DNA from: Flavobacteriales bacterium UBA1986
Lineage (GTDB): Bacteria > Bacteroidota > Bacteroidia > Flavobacteriales_G > Salibacteraceae
Length of the DNA: 64,000 nucleotides
NCBI GenBank assembly: GCA_002336245.1
Contig: DDDG01000011.1
Location: 15,929-79,928, forward strand
Direction of reading: 5' to 3'
The notes under the pieces are model-generated. The model saw only the letters and a program-made list of their open reading frames with translations, did no database searches and was not told the origin of the DNA. How positions within the stretch are numbered: the first letter of the stretch is position 1; each line of letters begins with the position of its first letter. A program made the position numbers and the translations under genes. This document shows positions 45,524-53,766 of this stretch, one piece after another.

Positions 45524-46816
45524 ATGAAATCTGCTTTCAACCTCATTTTGACTTCTTTGATGTGTCTGAACCTTACAGCTCAGAACGATACACTTACCGG
45601 TCATTTCTCAGACTACAGAGATGTCCTTTCTCCAACATTGCCTTGGGGTTTTGTTTCTGGTCACAATTCATACGACGACGTATCGAAGCTGATGAAGTTC
45701 GATGCAACATATGGCACTGATACGAGCAAGTACATCAAGTCGATTTTGTTTTGGATTGCCAGAACAGAAAACCCACAGCCCAACTCCTTTGCTCTTGCCA
45801 ATATTTGGTCAGAGGTAAATGGTATTCCTGGTACGGTGCTGAGCAATGCTGTGCTGAGTTTCGGAAACATTGACACCAATTTCAATAACATCACTCACAT
45901 CAATGGGCAGGCCTATTACAATGCCGAGGCCGTTTTGAACCCACCCTTGAAAGTTCCTTCGAATGGTGTTTTTTACGCCGGAGTAGAATTCACAGCGTCC
46001 AGCTATATTTTGCAGAGTTATATGTTTCTCAAGATGACTAAGAACAAGAGCTTTGCTGATGCAGAGACCCACGCCTTTGATCAATGGAGCGACTTCAGCT
46101 TTCAGCATGTAAACAATTGGCAAAACGACAGCAACTTTGCTTATGCAGTATTCCCAGTGATTGGCGACACGGTAAACATTCCGACCAAGCCAGATACAGT
46201 TGACCTTGCGTGCGATTCTATTTTTGAGCCCATGGTAGGTGCCTATACACCAGGACAGGTGAGCCCAATTGAATTTCAACTTACCAACCACGGACCAGAT
46301 CTGCTGAATGCAGGAGATAGCATTGAAGTCTACATGACAAAAAACGGTACCATCTTTTCACAATTAAGTTTCCCAGCTGCGGGCAACGTTCCAGCTGGAT
46401 CGAGTGTTCCAGTAAACTTGGGTGCCGGCGCACTTAGAATGGACACCATTCCTGGTTCCTACGACTATTGTTTTTCGCTGAAGTTTCGGGATGACTTTAA
46501 TGTTCTGAACGATACTTCTTGTGTTACAATCACTGTACAGGATACCAGTACCAATGTTTCTCTTAGTGAGCTAGAACGTGTAACAACCAAACTATTCCCT
46601 TCACCAGTCAGCTCAGTTTTGAACATTGAATTCGCTTTAAACCATCCAGACAAAGCCTTCATAGAAAATCAACTCGGGCAAAGACTTACTGAATTTGAAA
46701 TCAATACTTTAAGCCCAAGTGTAAGTCTAAATGTTCAGGGCCTTGCACCAGGCGTCTATTTCCTTTATGAACAGCGCGGTGTGGTTCACAAAAGAACCAA
46801 ATGGATGAAGCGTTGA
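45524..46816 (+). CDS. Secreted protein with type A T9SS sorting domain
   Basis: A 430-residue exported protein with signal (ending NLTAQ), a beta-rich body (about 20-330; FYAGVEFTASSYILQSYMF, NHGPDLLNAGDSIEVYM CARDB-like strand pattern) and a C-terminal T9SS type A domain (about 345-430) with KLFPSPVSSVLNIEF and the ending GVYFLYEQRGVVHKRTKWMKR read as the usual G-x-Y-x3 strand. Function unknown. The ATG at 45524 precedes the signal; a frame opening at 45446 overlaps the channel gene and lacks a signal. Only 17 bp separate it from the channel. Confidence 0.8.
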   Translation: MKSAFNLILTSLMCLNLTAQNDTLTGHFSDYRDVLSPTLPWGFVSGHNSYDDVSKLMKFDATYGTDTSKYIKSILFWIARTENPQPNSFALANIWSEVNGIPGTVLSNAVLSFGNIDTNFNNITHINGQAYYNAEAVLNPPLKVPSNGVFYAGVEFTASSYILQSYMFLKMTKNKSFADAETHAFDQWSDFSFQHVNNWQNDSNFAYAVFPVIGDTVNIPTKPDTVDLACDSIFEPMVGAYTPGQVSPIEFQLTNHGPDLLNAGDSIEVYMTKNGTIFSQLSFPAAGNVPAGSSVPVNLGAGALRMDTIPGSYDYCFSLKFRDDFNVLNDTSCVTITVQDTSTNVSLSELERVTTKLFPSPVSSVLNIEFALNHPDKAFIENQLGQRLTEFEINTLSPSVSLNVQGLAPGVYFLYEQRGVVHKRTKWMKR

Positions 46817-46827
46817 GTCATTTTGAT

Positions 46828-46835
46828 TAATTTTG
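46828..46835 (+). promoter_or_regulatory. Bacteroidota -7 box TAATTTTG
   Basis: A perfect TAnnTTTG match 23 bp before the ATG at 46859. A TTG lies upstream but only 12 bp away, shorter than usual. Confidence 0.35.
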
Positions 46836-46858
46836 AGCATATCCAATCACATAATCCT

Positions 46859-47605
46859 ATGAAAAAACATCTACTCACAATCAGTGCTTTCCTTCTTGGA
46901 GCGACCACAACCTTCGCTCAAATTCCAGAAGAAATTGACATTCAAGCTATTACCCCTGCTACGGGCGGGTCTCAAACTCTCATTGTTGATTCAGCAGAAG
47001 AGAACACAAATGTGTACTTGATCATGACTGTTTTCAACAGCTTTTCAAACTCTTCCAATGTGAACAATGGGGATACACTCATTTTCGATTGGACCGTGGA
47101 CGGGGGAACAGCCGTTGAGGAAATTCATGTTGTCTCTGGATCCATCATGAACCTTCAGACTGGTTACTTGATTTTCCAAAACAATTATAGTGTTGGTACA
47201 GAAGGAACTAGAACCATTTGCGCTACCAATACATATAACTCAGCCTACGGAGACGTCTCTAATGTTTCTACTGAAGTATGCGACGACTTTAGAGTATTCG
47301 CCTCTGATACCGGTGGAACAGGTGGTGTTTCAGTTCGCGACCTTGAAGTGAACCTAGGAAAAGCTGCAGCTTTTTTCTCTCATGATAAATTGTTCCTAAG
47401 CATGGATACAGAGAATCAAGAGTTGGACGTAGACGTTCAAGTTGTTGATTTAACTGGTCAAGTTGTTATGGAAGAAAAAATGATTTTAGCAGGTGGTGGT
47501 CTTCAGAGCCGTTACTACGACTTTGGCGCACAAGCTAAAGGAATCTACTTAGTTAATCTGCAAGCCAACGGAATCCGTAAGAGCTTGAAGGTTGTCAAGT
47601 ATTAA
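46859..47605 (+). CDS. Secreted protein with type A T9SS sorting domain
   Basis: A 248-residue exported protein: signal ending TTFAQ, a beta-rich body with SNVNNGDTLIFDWTVDGG, and a C-terminal type IX sorting domain (about 165-248; VQVVDLTGQVVMEE, GIYLVNLQANGIRKSLKVV). It resembles the next gene in layout (SALQIGDSLTFGWSIDGVD versus this one's GDTLIFDWTVDGG), so the two may be diverged paralogues. ATG 46859 fits the signal and the promoter; an earlier TTG at 46823 is in frame. Followed by a terminator. Confidence 0.8.
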   Translation: MKKHLLTISAFLLGATTTFAQIPEEIDIQAITPATGGSQTLIVDSAEENTNVYLIMTVFNSFSNSSNVNNGDTLIFDWTVDGGTAVEEIHVVSGSIMNLQTGYLIFQNNYSVGTEGTRTICATNTYNSAYGDVSNVSTEVCDDFRVFASDTGGTGGVSVRDLEVNLGKAAAFFSHDKLFLSMDTENQELDVDVQVVDLTGQVVMEEKMILAGGGLQSRYYDFGAQAKGIYLVNLQANGIRKSLKVVKY

Positions 47606-47623
47606 AGACAAACCAATCAATCT

Positions 47624-47656
47624 GAACCATCCACTTTTTGTGGGTGGTTTTTTTTA
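47624..47656 (+). terminator. Rho-independent terminator
   Basis: AACCATCCAC / GTGGGTGGTT stem with a TTTT loop and a following run of eight or more T, 19 bp past the stop at 47605. Confidence 0.9.
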
Positions 47657-47680
47657 TCCATTACTTTTTAAAAATCAATC

Positions 47681-48370
47681 ATGAAAAAAATTCTATTTCT
47701 CTCAATGTTGGTCTTTGCTTCCTCGAGCATTTTTGCTCAAGGCAACATCGATGTAACTAATGTCTACTTCACTGATCAAAACTCTCAAGCAATCGAAAAC
47801 GATGAGTTGACGCCAGGCGACACTGTTATTCTTTGGTTTAGCTGGGATAACAACTTAACTTCTGCCCTTCAAATTGGTGATTCTTTGACTTTTGGATGGA
47901 GCATCGACGGGGTTGATCAAGGACGTTTAATTCTTGCCAGCTTAAACCAAACTGTTGCTGTTGGTGGTTCTGTAAACGCTTTCTTGCGCACTCAGTATAT
48001 GCTGCCTACATCAGGTGATTTCACCATTTGCTGCTGGCCAATGTACAACCCGTACACTCCGAACACGGATCCACAGGTTGGACGTTTTTGCAATGAAGAC
48101 TTCGTAATTGAAGTACCTGGCCCGCCAGCCCTCATTGATGAGCTGCAAGCAGCATATTCTTCTTCAATTCACGTGAACAATGGTACTCTTGCCTTTGAAT
48201 CTAACGGATTCACTCAAGTGAGCATTTATGATCTTCAAGGTCGCTTGGTTTTGAATTCAAGTACGTCTGAAGGAATGCTTCAATTACCTGAAATGCAGCG
48301 AGGAACATTCATCATCCGATTGATGGATGAAGATGGTATTCGCAGTTCCAAGATTGGACTAGGTAACTAG
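47681..48370 (+). CDS. Small secreted protein with type A T9SS sorting domain
   Basis: A 229-residue exported protein with signal (ending SSIFAQ), a body with SALQIGDSLTFGWSIDG and C-C in FTICCWPMY, and a sorting domain (about 150-229; VSIYDLQGRLVLNSS, RGTFIIRLMDEDG). It looks related to the preceding gene. TACTTTTT just before the ATG is a weak -7 candidate. A terminator follows, shared with hutH. Confidence 0.78.
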   Translation: MKKILFLSMLVFASSSIFAQGNIDVTNVYFTDQNSQAIENDELTPGDTVILWFSWDNNLTSALQIGDSLTFGWSIDGVDQGRLILASLNQTVAVGGSVNAFLRTQYMLPTSGDFTICCWPMYNPYTPNTDPQVGRFCNEDFVIEVPGPPALIDELQAAYSSSIHVNNGTLAFESNGFTQVSIYDLQGRLVLNSSTSEGMLQLPEMQRGTFIIRLMDEDGIRSSKIGLGN

Positions 48371-48392
48371 AATAAACGTTTTTTTTTTTTTG

Positions 48393-48425
48393 AACCTCCT
48401 TTCTTTCGGGAAAGGGGGTTTTTTT
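48393..48425 (+). terminator. Rho-independent terminator (bidirectional with hutH)
   Basis: AACCTCCTTTC pairs with GAAAGGGGGTT around TTTCGG, with a run of T on the plus strand and of A before it on the minus side. It overlaps the hutH stop (48424-48426), so it could end transcription in both directions. Confidence 0.85.
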
Positions 48426-49908
48426 ATGACTCTTTCGGAAAGAGAAAAGCTTCAGCTGCCTTCATTAATCTGTGCAGTTCAACATCTTCCTTCACAAATG
48501 GGACGTGCTTCCTAAAATCAGAGTAATCCTTTTCAATCGCCTCAGAACTTTTTAAAGGTCTTCTAAAATCCAAGGCCTGGCAAGCAACCATCATTTCAAT
48601 GCTCAGAATGCGCTGAACATTCATCACAACCCGCTTCAACTTTGTAGCAGCATTTGCACCCATACTTACATGATCTTCTTGTCCGGCCGAAGAGTCAATG
48701 GAGTCAATGGAGGCTGGGTAGGAGAGTTGTTTGTTCTGACTGGCAATGCTAGCAGCTGTGTATTGGGGAATCATAAAGCCAGAATTGAGTCCTGGGTTCG
48801 CAACTAAGAATGGCGGCAGTTCATGAACTCCGCTGATGAGCTTGTAAATGCGGCGTTCAGAGATGCTCCCCAATTCGCTGAGCGCTATGCATAAGAAGTC
48901 CATGGCCATCGCCAAAGCTTCGCCGTGGAAGTTCCCACCTGAAAGAATCAAATCGTCTTCAGGGAAATAAGTTGGGTTGTCGGTGATGGAATTCAACTCG
49001 CGAGTGAAGGTGTCCTGCACTTGATTTAATACATCTCCCACGGCACCATGGACTTGAGGAATGCATCGGAATGAGTAGGGGTCTTGGATGTGTTTCTTCG
49101 GCTGAATTGAAATTTCACTTCCCTCCAGAAGGGAACTGATTTCCTCGGCTACCCTCAGCTGGCCTGGTTGTTTTCGAATCTTATGAAGATTGGGATGGAA
49201 TGGTTCCAATTTAGCGTCGAAGGCATCGATGGAAAGAGCGGCGATTCGATTTGCCTTCTGAAACAGTTCTTCTGATTTCCAACACGCCCAGATGCCGTGC
49301 CCCAACATGAACTGAGTGCCATTCAGAAGTGCCAATCCTTCTTTCGATTTCAGTTCAATGGGCTTCAAGCGATAAAGAGATTCCAATTCCGAGCCTTTGG
49401 CGCGTACACCGCGAACATGAACGTCGCCCATTCCCAACATTGGTAGTGAGAGGTGAGCGAGCGGGGCTAGATCCCCTGAAGCACCCAAACTCCCCATTTC
49501 GTAGACCACGGGAGTGATGCCCAAATTATAGAAGTCCAACAATCTCTGAACGGTAATGAGTTGAGCTCCACTGTGTCCGTATGACAATCCTCTTGCTTTG
49601 AGAAGGAGCATCAAGCGAACGAGATCTGTGTCAATCTCGTCGCCGGTGCCACAAGCATGACTCATGACAAGGTTTTTTTGAAGCTGACCAAGGTTTTCTG
49701 CACTGATGCTCGTGCTGTGCAAAGCCCCAAAACCTGTATTGATTCCGTAAATTGGAGTCTTAGATTGCTTTAAATACTTTTCAAGAGAGGCGCGGGAATC
49801 GACGATGCGGTGCTCACTCGAAGCGCTCAATTCAAGCTTGTTTTTGGAGTAGAAGAACTCGTGGAGTTCCATCAAACTCAAGTCGGCGGCACCCAATATT
49901 TCGGTCAT
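48424..49908 (-). CDS. hutH: Histidine ammonia-lyase
   Basis: Deaminates histidine to urocanate, the first step of histidine breakdown. The 494-residue protein has the MIO cofactor tripeptide in SLGASGDLAPLAH, YGINTGFGALHS near the N-terminus and LVMSHACG, whose Ser-His pair is the selectivity signature of HAL over tyrosine or phenylalanine ammonia-lyase. Typical family length. The start ATG overlaps the hisS stop (ATGA), so it is last in an ettA-OMP-hisS-hutH unit. No other hut gene is in the window. Confidence 0.93.
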   Translation of the reverse strand: MTEILGAADLSLMELHEFFYSKNKLELSASSEHRIVDSRASLEKYLKQSKTPIYGINTGFGALHSTSISAENLGQLQKNLVMSHACGTGDEIDTDLVRLMLLLKARGLSYGHSGAQLITVQRLLDFYNLGITPVVYEMGSLGASGDLAPLAHLSLPMLGMGDVHVRGVRAKGSELESLYRLKPIELKSKEGLALLNGTQFMLGHGIWACWKSEELFQKANRIAALSIDAFDAKLEPFHPNLHKIRKQPGQLRVAEEISSLLEGSEISIQPKKHIQDPYSFRCIPQVHGAVGDVLNQVQDTFTRELNSITDNPTYFPEDDLILSGGNFHGEALAMAMDFLCIALSELGSISERRIYKLISGVHELPPFLVANPGLNSGFMIPQYTAASIASQNKQLSYPASIDSIDSSAGQEDHVSMGANAATKLKRVVMNVQRILSIEMMVACQALDFRRPLKSSEAIEKDYSDFRKHVPFVKEDVELHRLMKAAEAFLFPKES

Positions 49909-51254
49909 GACTTGAGTGTTTTTATAAGGTCTTTTTGTGAAACTCGAATTTGCTCACCGCTCTCCATGTCCTTTATAGAAACTTCTGAGTTTGTAAGTTC
50001 TTCGGTACCGATGATGAGCACTTTCTTCACCCCAAGTTCGTTGGCGTACTTCATCTGTTTCTTGAAGTTTTTATTGTCGGGATAGAGCATACAAGAGAAA
50101 CCCGCGTCCATCAGCTCTGAACTCAGTTGAAGCGCCAAAGAGGCTTCTTCATCTCCCATATTCAGGAAGAGTAAATCAACGGATTCTTTTAGGCTCGAAG
50201 GGAACAAATTCTTTGCTTCCAACAAATCGTAAATCCGATCTGCACCAAAAGAGATGCCCACGCCTGAAACGTTCGGAAGTCCGAAGATGCCAGTGAGGTC
50301 GTCGTAACGTCCACCGCCGCAAATGCTCGATGGGAAATCTGGATGAACGACTTCTAAAATTGCGCCGGTGTAGTAATTCAATCCTCTTGCTAAGCTGCAG
50401 TCAACCTGAAGATCAAAATTCAATTTTGCGCAGTTGTTTAATAGGAATTCAAGTTCGTTCAAACCTTCCATGCCTATTTCGGAAGAGGATAGGAAGTCGC
50501 GCATGGAGGACAAATCGTTGTTGCCTTCCAACATGGGCTTCAACATCTTAATTTCATTCTCTGTCAAACCTTTTTCAAGAAGTTCTTTCTGAACGCCCTC
50601 CATTCCAATTTTATCGATTTTGTCGATGGCCACAGTGATGGGAATGAGCATGTCGGCTTTGCCAATCACTTCCACCATTCCCGCAAGAATTTTCCTGTGA
50701 TTGACCTTTACCACAACTCCTTCCAGACCAAGCTTCGAGAAGCCCTTGTGAATCATACCAACCAACTCAACTTCCGACCAAAGACCAGTAGAGCCAATCA
50801 CGTCCACATCACACTGATAGAACTCACGATAACGGCCTTTCTGTGGCCTGTCGGCGCGCCAAACGGGTTGAATTTGGTAGCGCTTGAATGGAAAGCTCAA
50901 ATCGTTTTGATGCGCCACTACATAACGTGCAAAAGGTACGGTGAGGTCGTAGCGCAGCGCTTTTTCTGAAATGCTTGAAATCAGTTTGTTGGAGTCCTTT
51001 GCTTGAAGGGATTGCTCGTCAGCCTTTCGCAGGTAATCGCCGCTGTTCAGAATTTTGAAGATGAGTCGATCGCCTTCTTCACCATACTTGCCCATGAGGG
51101 TGCTCAGATTCTCCATGGCTGGAGTTTCTATTGGTACATAGGCATGCGATTCGAAGACGGATTTCAATTGATCGAAAATCCACTGTCGACGTTTTGTCTG
51201 AACAGGTAGGAAGTCACGTGTTCCTTTGGGCGAGTTGGTAGAGATTTTATTCAT
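49905..51254 (-). CDS. hisS: Histidyl-tRNA synthetase
   Basis: Class II synthetase charging tRNA-His (449 residues from the ATG at 51254). Motif 1 region GTRDFLPVQ near the start, motif 2 YREFYQCDVDVIG, histidine-specific ARGLNYYTGAILEV near the middle, motif 3 GVGISFGADRIYDLLE, and the C-terminal anticodon domain (VKKVLIIGTEELT). An in-frame TTG at 51269 is possible. It overlaps the preceding outer-membrane protein by 8 bp and hutH by 4 bp. Confidence 0.95.
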   Translation of the reverse strand: MNKISTNSPKGTRDFLPVQTKRRQWIFDQLKSVFESHAYVPIETPAMENLSTLMGKYGEEGDRLIFKILNSGDYLRKADEQSLQAKDSNKLISSISEKALRYDLTVPFARYVVAHQNDLSFPFKRYQIQPVWRADRPQKGRYREFYQCDVDVIGSTGLWSEVELVGMIHKGFSKLGLEGVVVKVNHRKILAGMVEVIGKADMLIPITVAIDKIDKIGMEGVQKELLEKGLTENEIKMLKPMLEGNNDLSSMRDFLSSSEIGMEGLNELEFLLNNCAKLNFDLQVDCSLARGLNYYTGAILEVVHPDFPSSICGGGRYDDLTGIFGLPNVSGVGISFGADRIYDLLEAKNLFPSSLKESVDLLFLNMGDEEASLALQLSSELMDAGFSCMLYPDNKNFKKQMKYANELGVKKVLIIGTEELTNSEVSIKDMESGEQIRVSQKDLIKTLKS

Positions 51255-51885
51255 GAGTACTGAGGCCAAAGTTGAGGCCTAAGGCCAAAATTAATCCTCC
51301 CGGGGAGGTAACGCGCAAACTCGTTTCAGCAATGTCGCTTAAAGTTGCACTAGGTGTGTTGACGGTCCAAGGGTTGCTGGAATCGAGCAGTTTAAACGAC
51401 CAACCTCCTTCGACGTAAAAGCGGTTTCCACGTTTTCCGAACTTCTTGGAATTTCCCAGAACCAAATTTAAATTGTTGACTGCGTCGAGGTCGAAATTGA
51501 TGACCTGAGCGTCGCCATTGGCATCGGGTAAGCTGATGTCGATGTCTTTCTCACCCGATGATCGCGAAAGTCCGGCCTTCAAGTACAGGCGGTTAAAGTC
51601 AAAAGGGTGGTACTGATAATTGACCGAAATTTTCGGTCCCCAGCCGCCCATTCCAAGTCCAACTTCCAACAGGCTGAAAGAATTCAGAGCGTAGCCAAAC
51701 TGAATACCGAAAACGCCAACCTGATTGTTGATGCCCGTTGAGAATCCCAAATGAGTTTCGGCGTAGACTTCCGACTTTTCTTCTGGCTGACTTCCTTCTT
51801 CTCGGATGTAATCTTGCCCAACGGCCAAGCTTGTAGACAGCAGACAAAATGAGCAAAGGAGCAAAGAAGAAAACGCCAATCGCAT
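51247..51885 (-). CDS. Predicted outer-membrane beta-barrel protein
   Basis: A 212-residue exported protein with a signal ending AVGQ and alternating hydrophobic strands (VFGIQFGYALNSFSLLEVGLG, ISVNYQYHPFDFNRLYLKAG, NRFYVEGGWSFKL), typical of small porin-like or OprF/PorV-like barrels. No specific family is recognised and the last residue is not the usual aromatic. It lies between ettA (10 bp) and hisS (8-bp overlap), a location with no obvious functional link. Confidence 0.7.
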   Translation of the reverse strand: MRLAFSSLLLCSFCLLSTSLAVGQDYIREEGSQPEEKSEVYAETHLGFSTGINNQVGVFGIQFGYALNSFSLLEVGLGMGGWGPKISVNYQYHPFDFNRLYLKAGLSRSSGEKDIDISLPDANGDAQVINFDLDAVNNLNLVLGNSKKFGKRGNRFYVEGGWSFKLLDSSNPWTVNTPSATLSDIAETSLRVTSPGGLILALGLNFGLSTHE

Positions 51886-51895
51886 TCTTCGGCTA

Positions 51896-53584
51896 TTAGT
51901 CGTGAATTAGTTTCTTGTAGCGCAATCGAGTCGGACCGGCATCGCCCATTCGTTTGATTTTGTTCTCCTCGTATTCAGAGTAGGAACCTTCGAAGAATCG
52001 GACTTGGCTGTCGCCTTCAAAGGCAATCATGTGCGTACAGATACGGTCTAAGAACCAGCGGTCGTGAGAGATTACTACTACACAACCTGCGTAGTTTTCC
52101 AAAGCTTCTTCCAAAGCTCGAAGTGTATTCACATCGAGGTCGTTGGTTGGCTCATCGAGCAAAATCACATTCGCTTCTTGCTTCAAGGTCATGGCCAAAT
52201 GCAAGCGATTTCGCTCACCGCCTGAAAGTACAGCAACCTTTTTTTGTTGATCTGATCCGCCAAAGTTGAACTTCGAAACGTAAGCTCGGGAGTTGATCAT
52301 CTTATTTCCAACTTCCAGGTTTTCGTTCCCGCCAGAAATCACTTCCCAAACTGTTTTTTGAGGGTCGATTTCAGCGTGCATTTGATCGACGTAGGCAACC
52401 TTCACGGTTGAGCCAACTTCAAAAGTTCCTGCATCGGGAGTTTCAAGTCCCATGATTAAGCGGAAGAGGGTTGTTTTTCCAGCACCGTTCGGTCCAACGA
52501 TTCCAACAATTCCCGCTGGAGGTAATTTGAACTCTAGGTTTTCGTACAGCAGTTTGTCGTCGTAACCTTTGCTCACTCCGTGAGCTTCAATCACATCGTT
52601 CCCAAGACGCGGCCCAGGTGGGATGAAGATTTCAAGTTCTTGAACTTTGGCACTTTCTCCTTCGCCCAACATTTTCTCGTAGTTGGCTAAACGAGCTTTA
52701 CCTTTTGCTTGACGTGCTTTGGGAGTCATTCGAACCCATTCCAACTCACGCTCTAAAGTTTTTCTTCGTTTGCTTGCTTCCTTCTCTTCGCCGGCCATGC
52801 GCTTGGTTTTCTGATCGAGCCATGAAGAGTAGTTTCCTTTCCAAGGAATTCCTTCACCTCGATCCAGTTCTAAAATCCAGCCTGCAACATTGTCTAGGAA
52901 GTACCTGTCGTGAGTTACGGCGATTACTGTCCCTTTGTACTGCGTAAGGTGCTGTTCCAACCAATGAACAGACTCTGCGTCTAAGTGGTTGGTTGGCTCA
53001 TCCAGAAGCAAGATATCTGGTTGTTTGAGAAGAAGACGACATAGGGCAACTCGTCGACGTTCACCTCCAGAGAGGTTGGCGATTTTAGCATCACCCGGAG
53101 GAGTGCGGAGAGCATCCATGGCGATTTCGAGCTTCGTGTCAATCTCCCAAGCGTTGGTCGCGTCGATGCGCGTTTGCAATTCACCTTGTCGATCGATGAG
53201 CTTTTGAATCTTATCAGCATCCTCATAGACTTCTGGAAGTCCGAAATCGTTGTTGATCTTTTCGTACTCAGTGAGTAGGTCGTGGATTTCTTGAACGCCT
53301 TCGCGCACAATTTCAATGACTGTTTTCGAATCATCGAGCTCCGGTTCCTGTTCTAAAAAGCCAACCGAGTAGCCCGGCGAAAAGGTAATGTCTCCCTGGT
53401 AGTTTTGGTCTATTCCAGCAATGATCTTGAGGAGAGTGGACTTTCCAGAGCCGTTCAGTCCGATGATGCCGATTTTGGCACCGTAGTAAAAGGAGAGGTA
53501 AATGTCTTTGAGAATCTCTTTGTTTGGTGGGATGGTTTTTCCAACACCACTCATGCTAAAGATTACTTTTTTGTCGTCGGCCAT
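51896..53584 (-). CDS. ettA: Energy-dependent translational throttle protein EttA (ABC-F)
   Basis: ABC-F ribosome-binding ATPase (562 residues) that gates translation on cellular energy. Two nucleotide domains: Walker A GLNGSGKSTLLK near residue 43 and GPNGAGKTTLF near 363, both with LSGGER signatures and DEPTNHLD/DEPTNDLD Walker B. The arm and linker between them (around GNYSSWLDQKTKRM and ARLANYEKML) give the EttA type rather than a drug-resistance ABC-F. It opens the minus-strand unit; dnaE is divergent, 182 bp away. Confidence 0.95.
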   Translation of the reverse strand: MADDKKVIFSMSGVGKTIPPNKEILKDIYLSFYYGAKIGIIGLNGSGKSTLLKIIAGIDQNYQGDITFSPGYSVGFLEQEPELDDSKTVIEIVREGVQEIHDLLTEYEKINNDFGLPEVYEDADKIQKLIDRQGELQTRIDATNAWEIDTKLEIAMDALRTPPGDAKIANLSGGERRRVALCRLLLKQPDILLLDEPTNHLDAESVHWLEQHLTQYKGTVIAVTHDRYFLDNVAGWILELDRGEGIPWKGNYSSWLDQKTKRMAGEEKEASKRRKTLERELEWVRMTPKARQAKGKARLANYEKMLGEGESAKVQELEIFIPPGPRLGNDVIEAHGVSKGYDDKLLYENLEFKLPPAGIVGIVGPNGAGKTTLFRLIMGLETPDAGTFEVGSTVKVAYVDQMHAEIDPQKTVWEVISGGNENLEVGNKMINSRAYVSKFNFGGSDQQKKVAVLSGGERNRLHLAMTLKQEANVILLDEPTNDLDVNTLRALEEALENYAGCVVVISHDRWFLDRICTHMIAFEGDSQVRFFEGSYSEYEENKIKRMGDAGPTRLRYKKLIHD

Positions 53585-53766
53585 GGGCTTTGTTTATGAA
53601 AGGCAAAATAAGTGTTTTCAACTTGATTTCGGCCCTTATCTACTTATCATTCAGGATGCTATTTTTCCTTGAAACTTGTGAATAGACGTGAATAACTATT
53701 TCACCTCGAAATCGTCGGATTTACAACTGTGGCTGTTACTTTTAACGAAGCTAGAAAAGCCCCCTG

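Noticed and set aside
48424..49908. Tyrosine or phenylalanine ammonia-lyase
   Set aside because: The selectivity pair is Ser-His, as in histidine ammonia-lyase.
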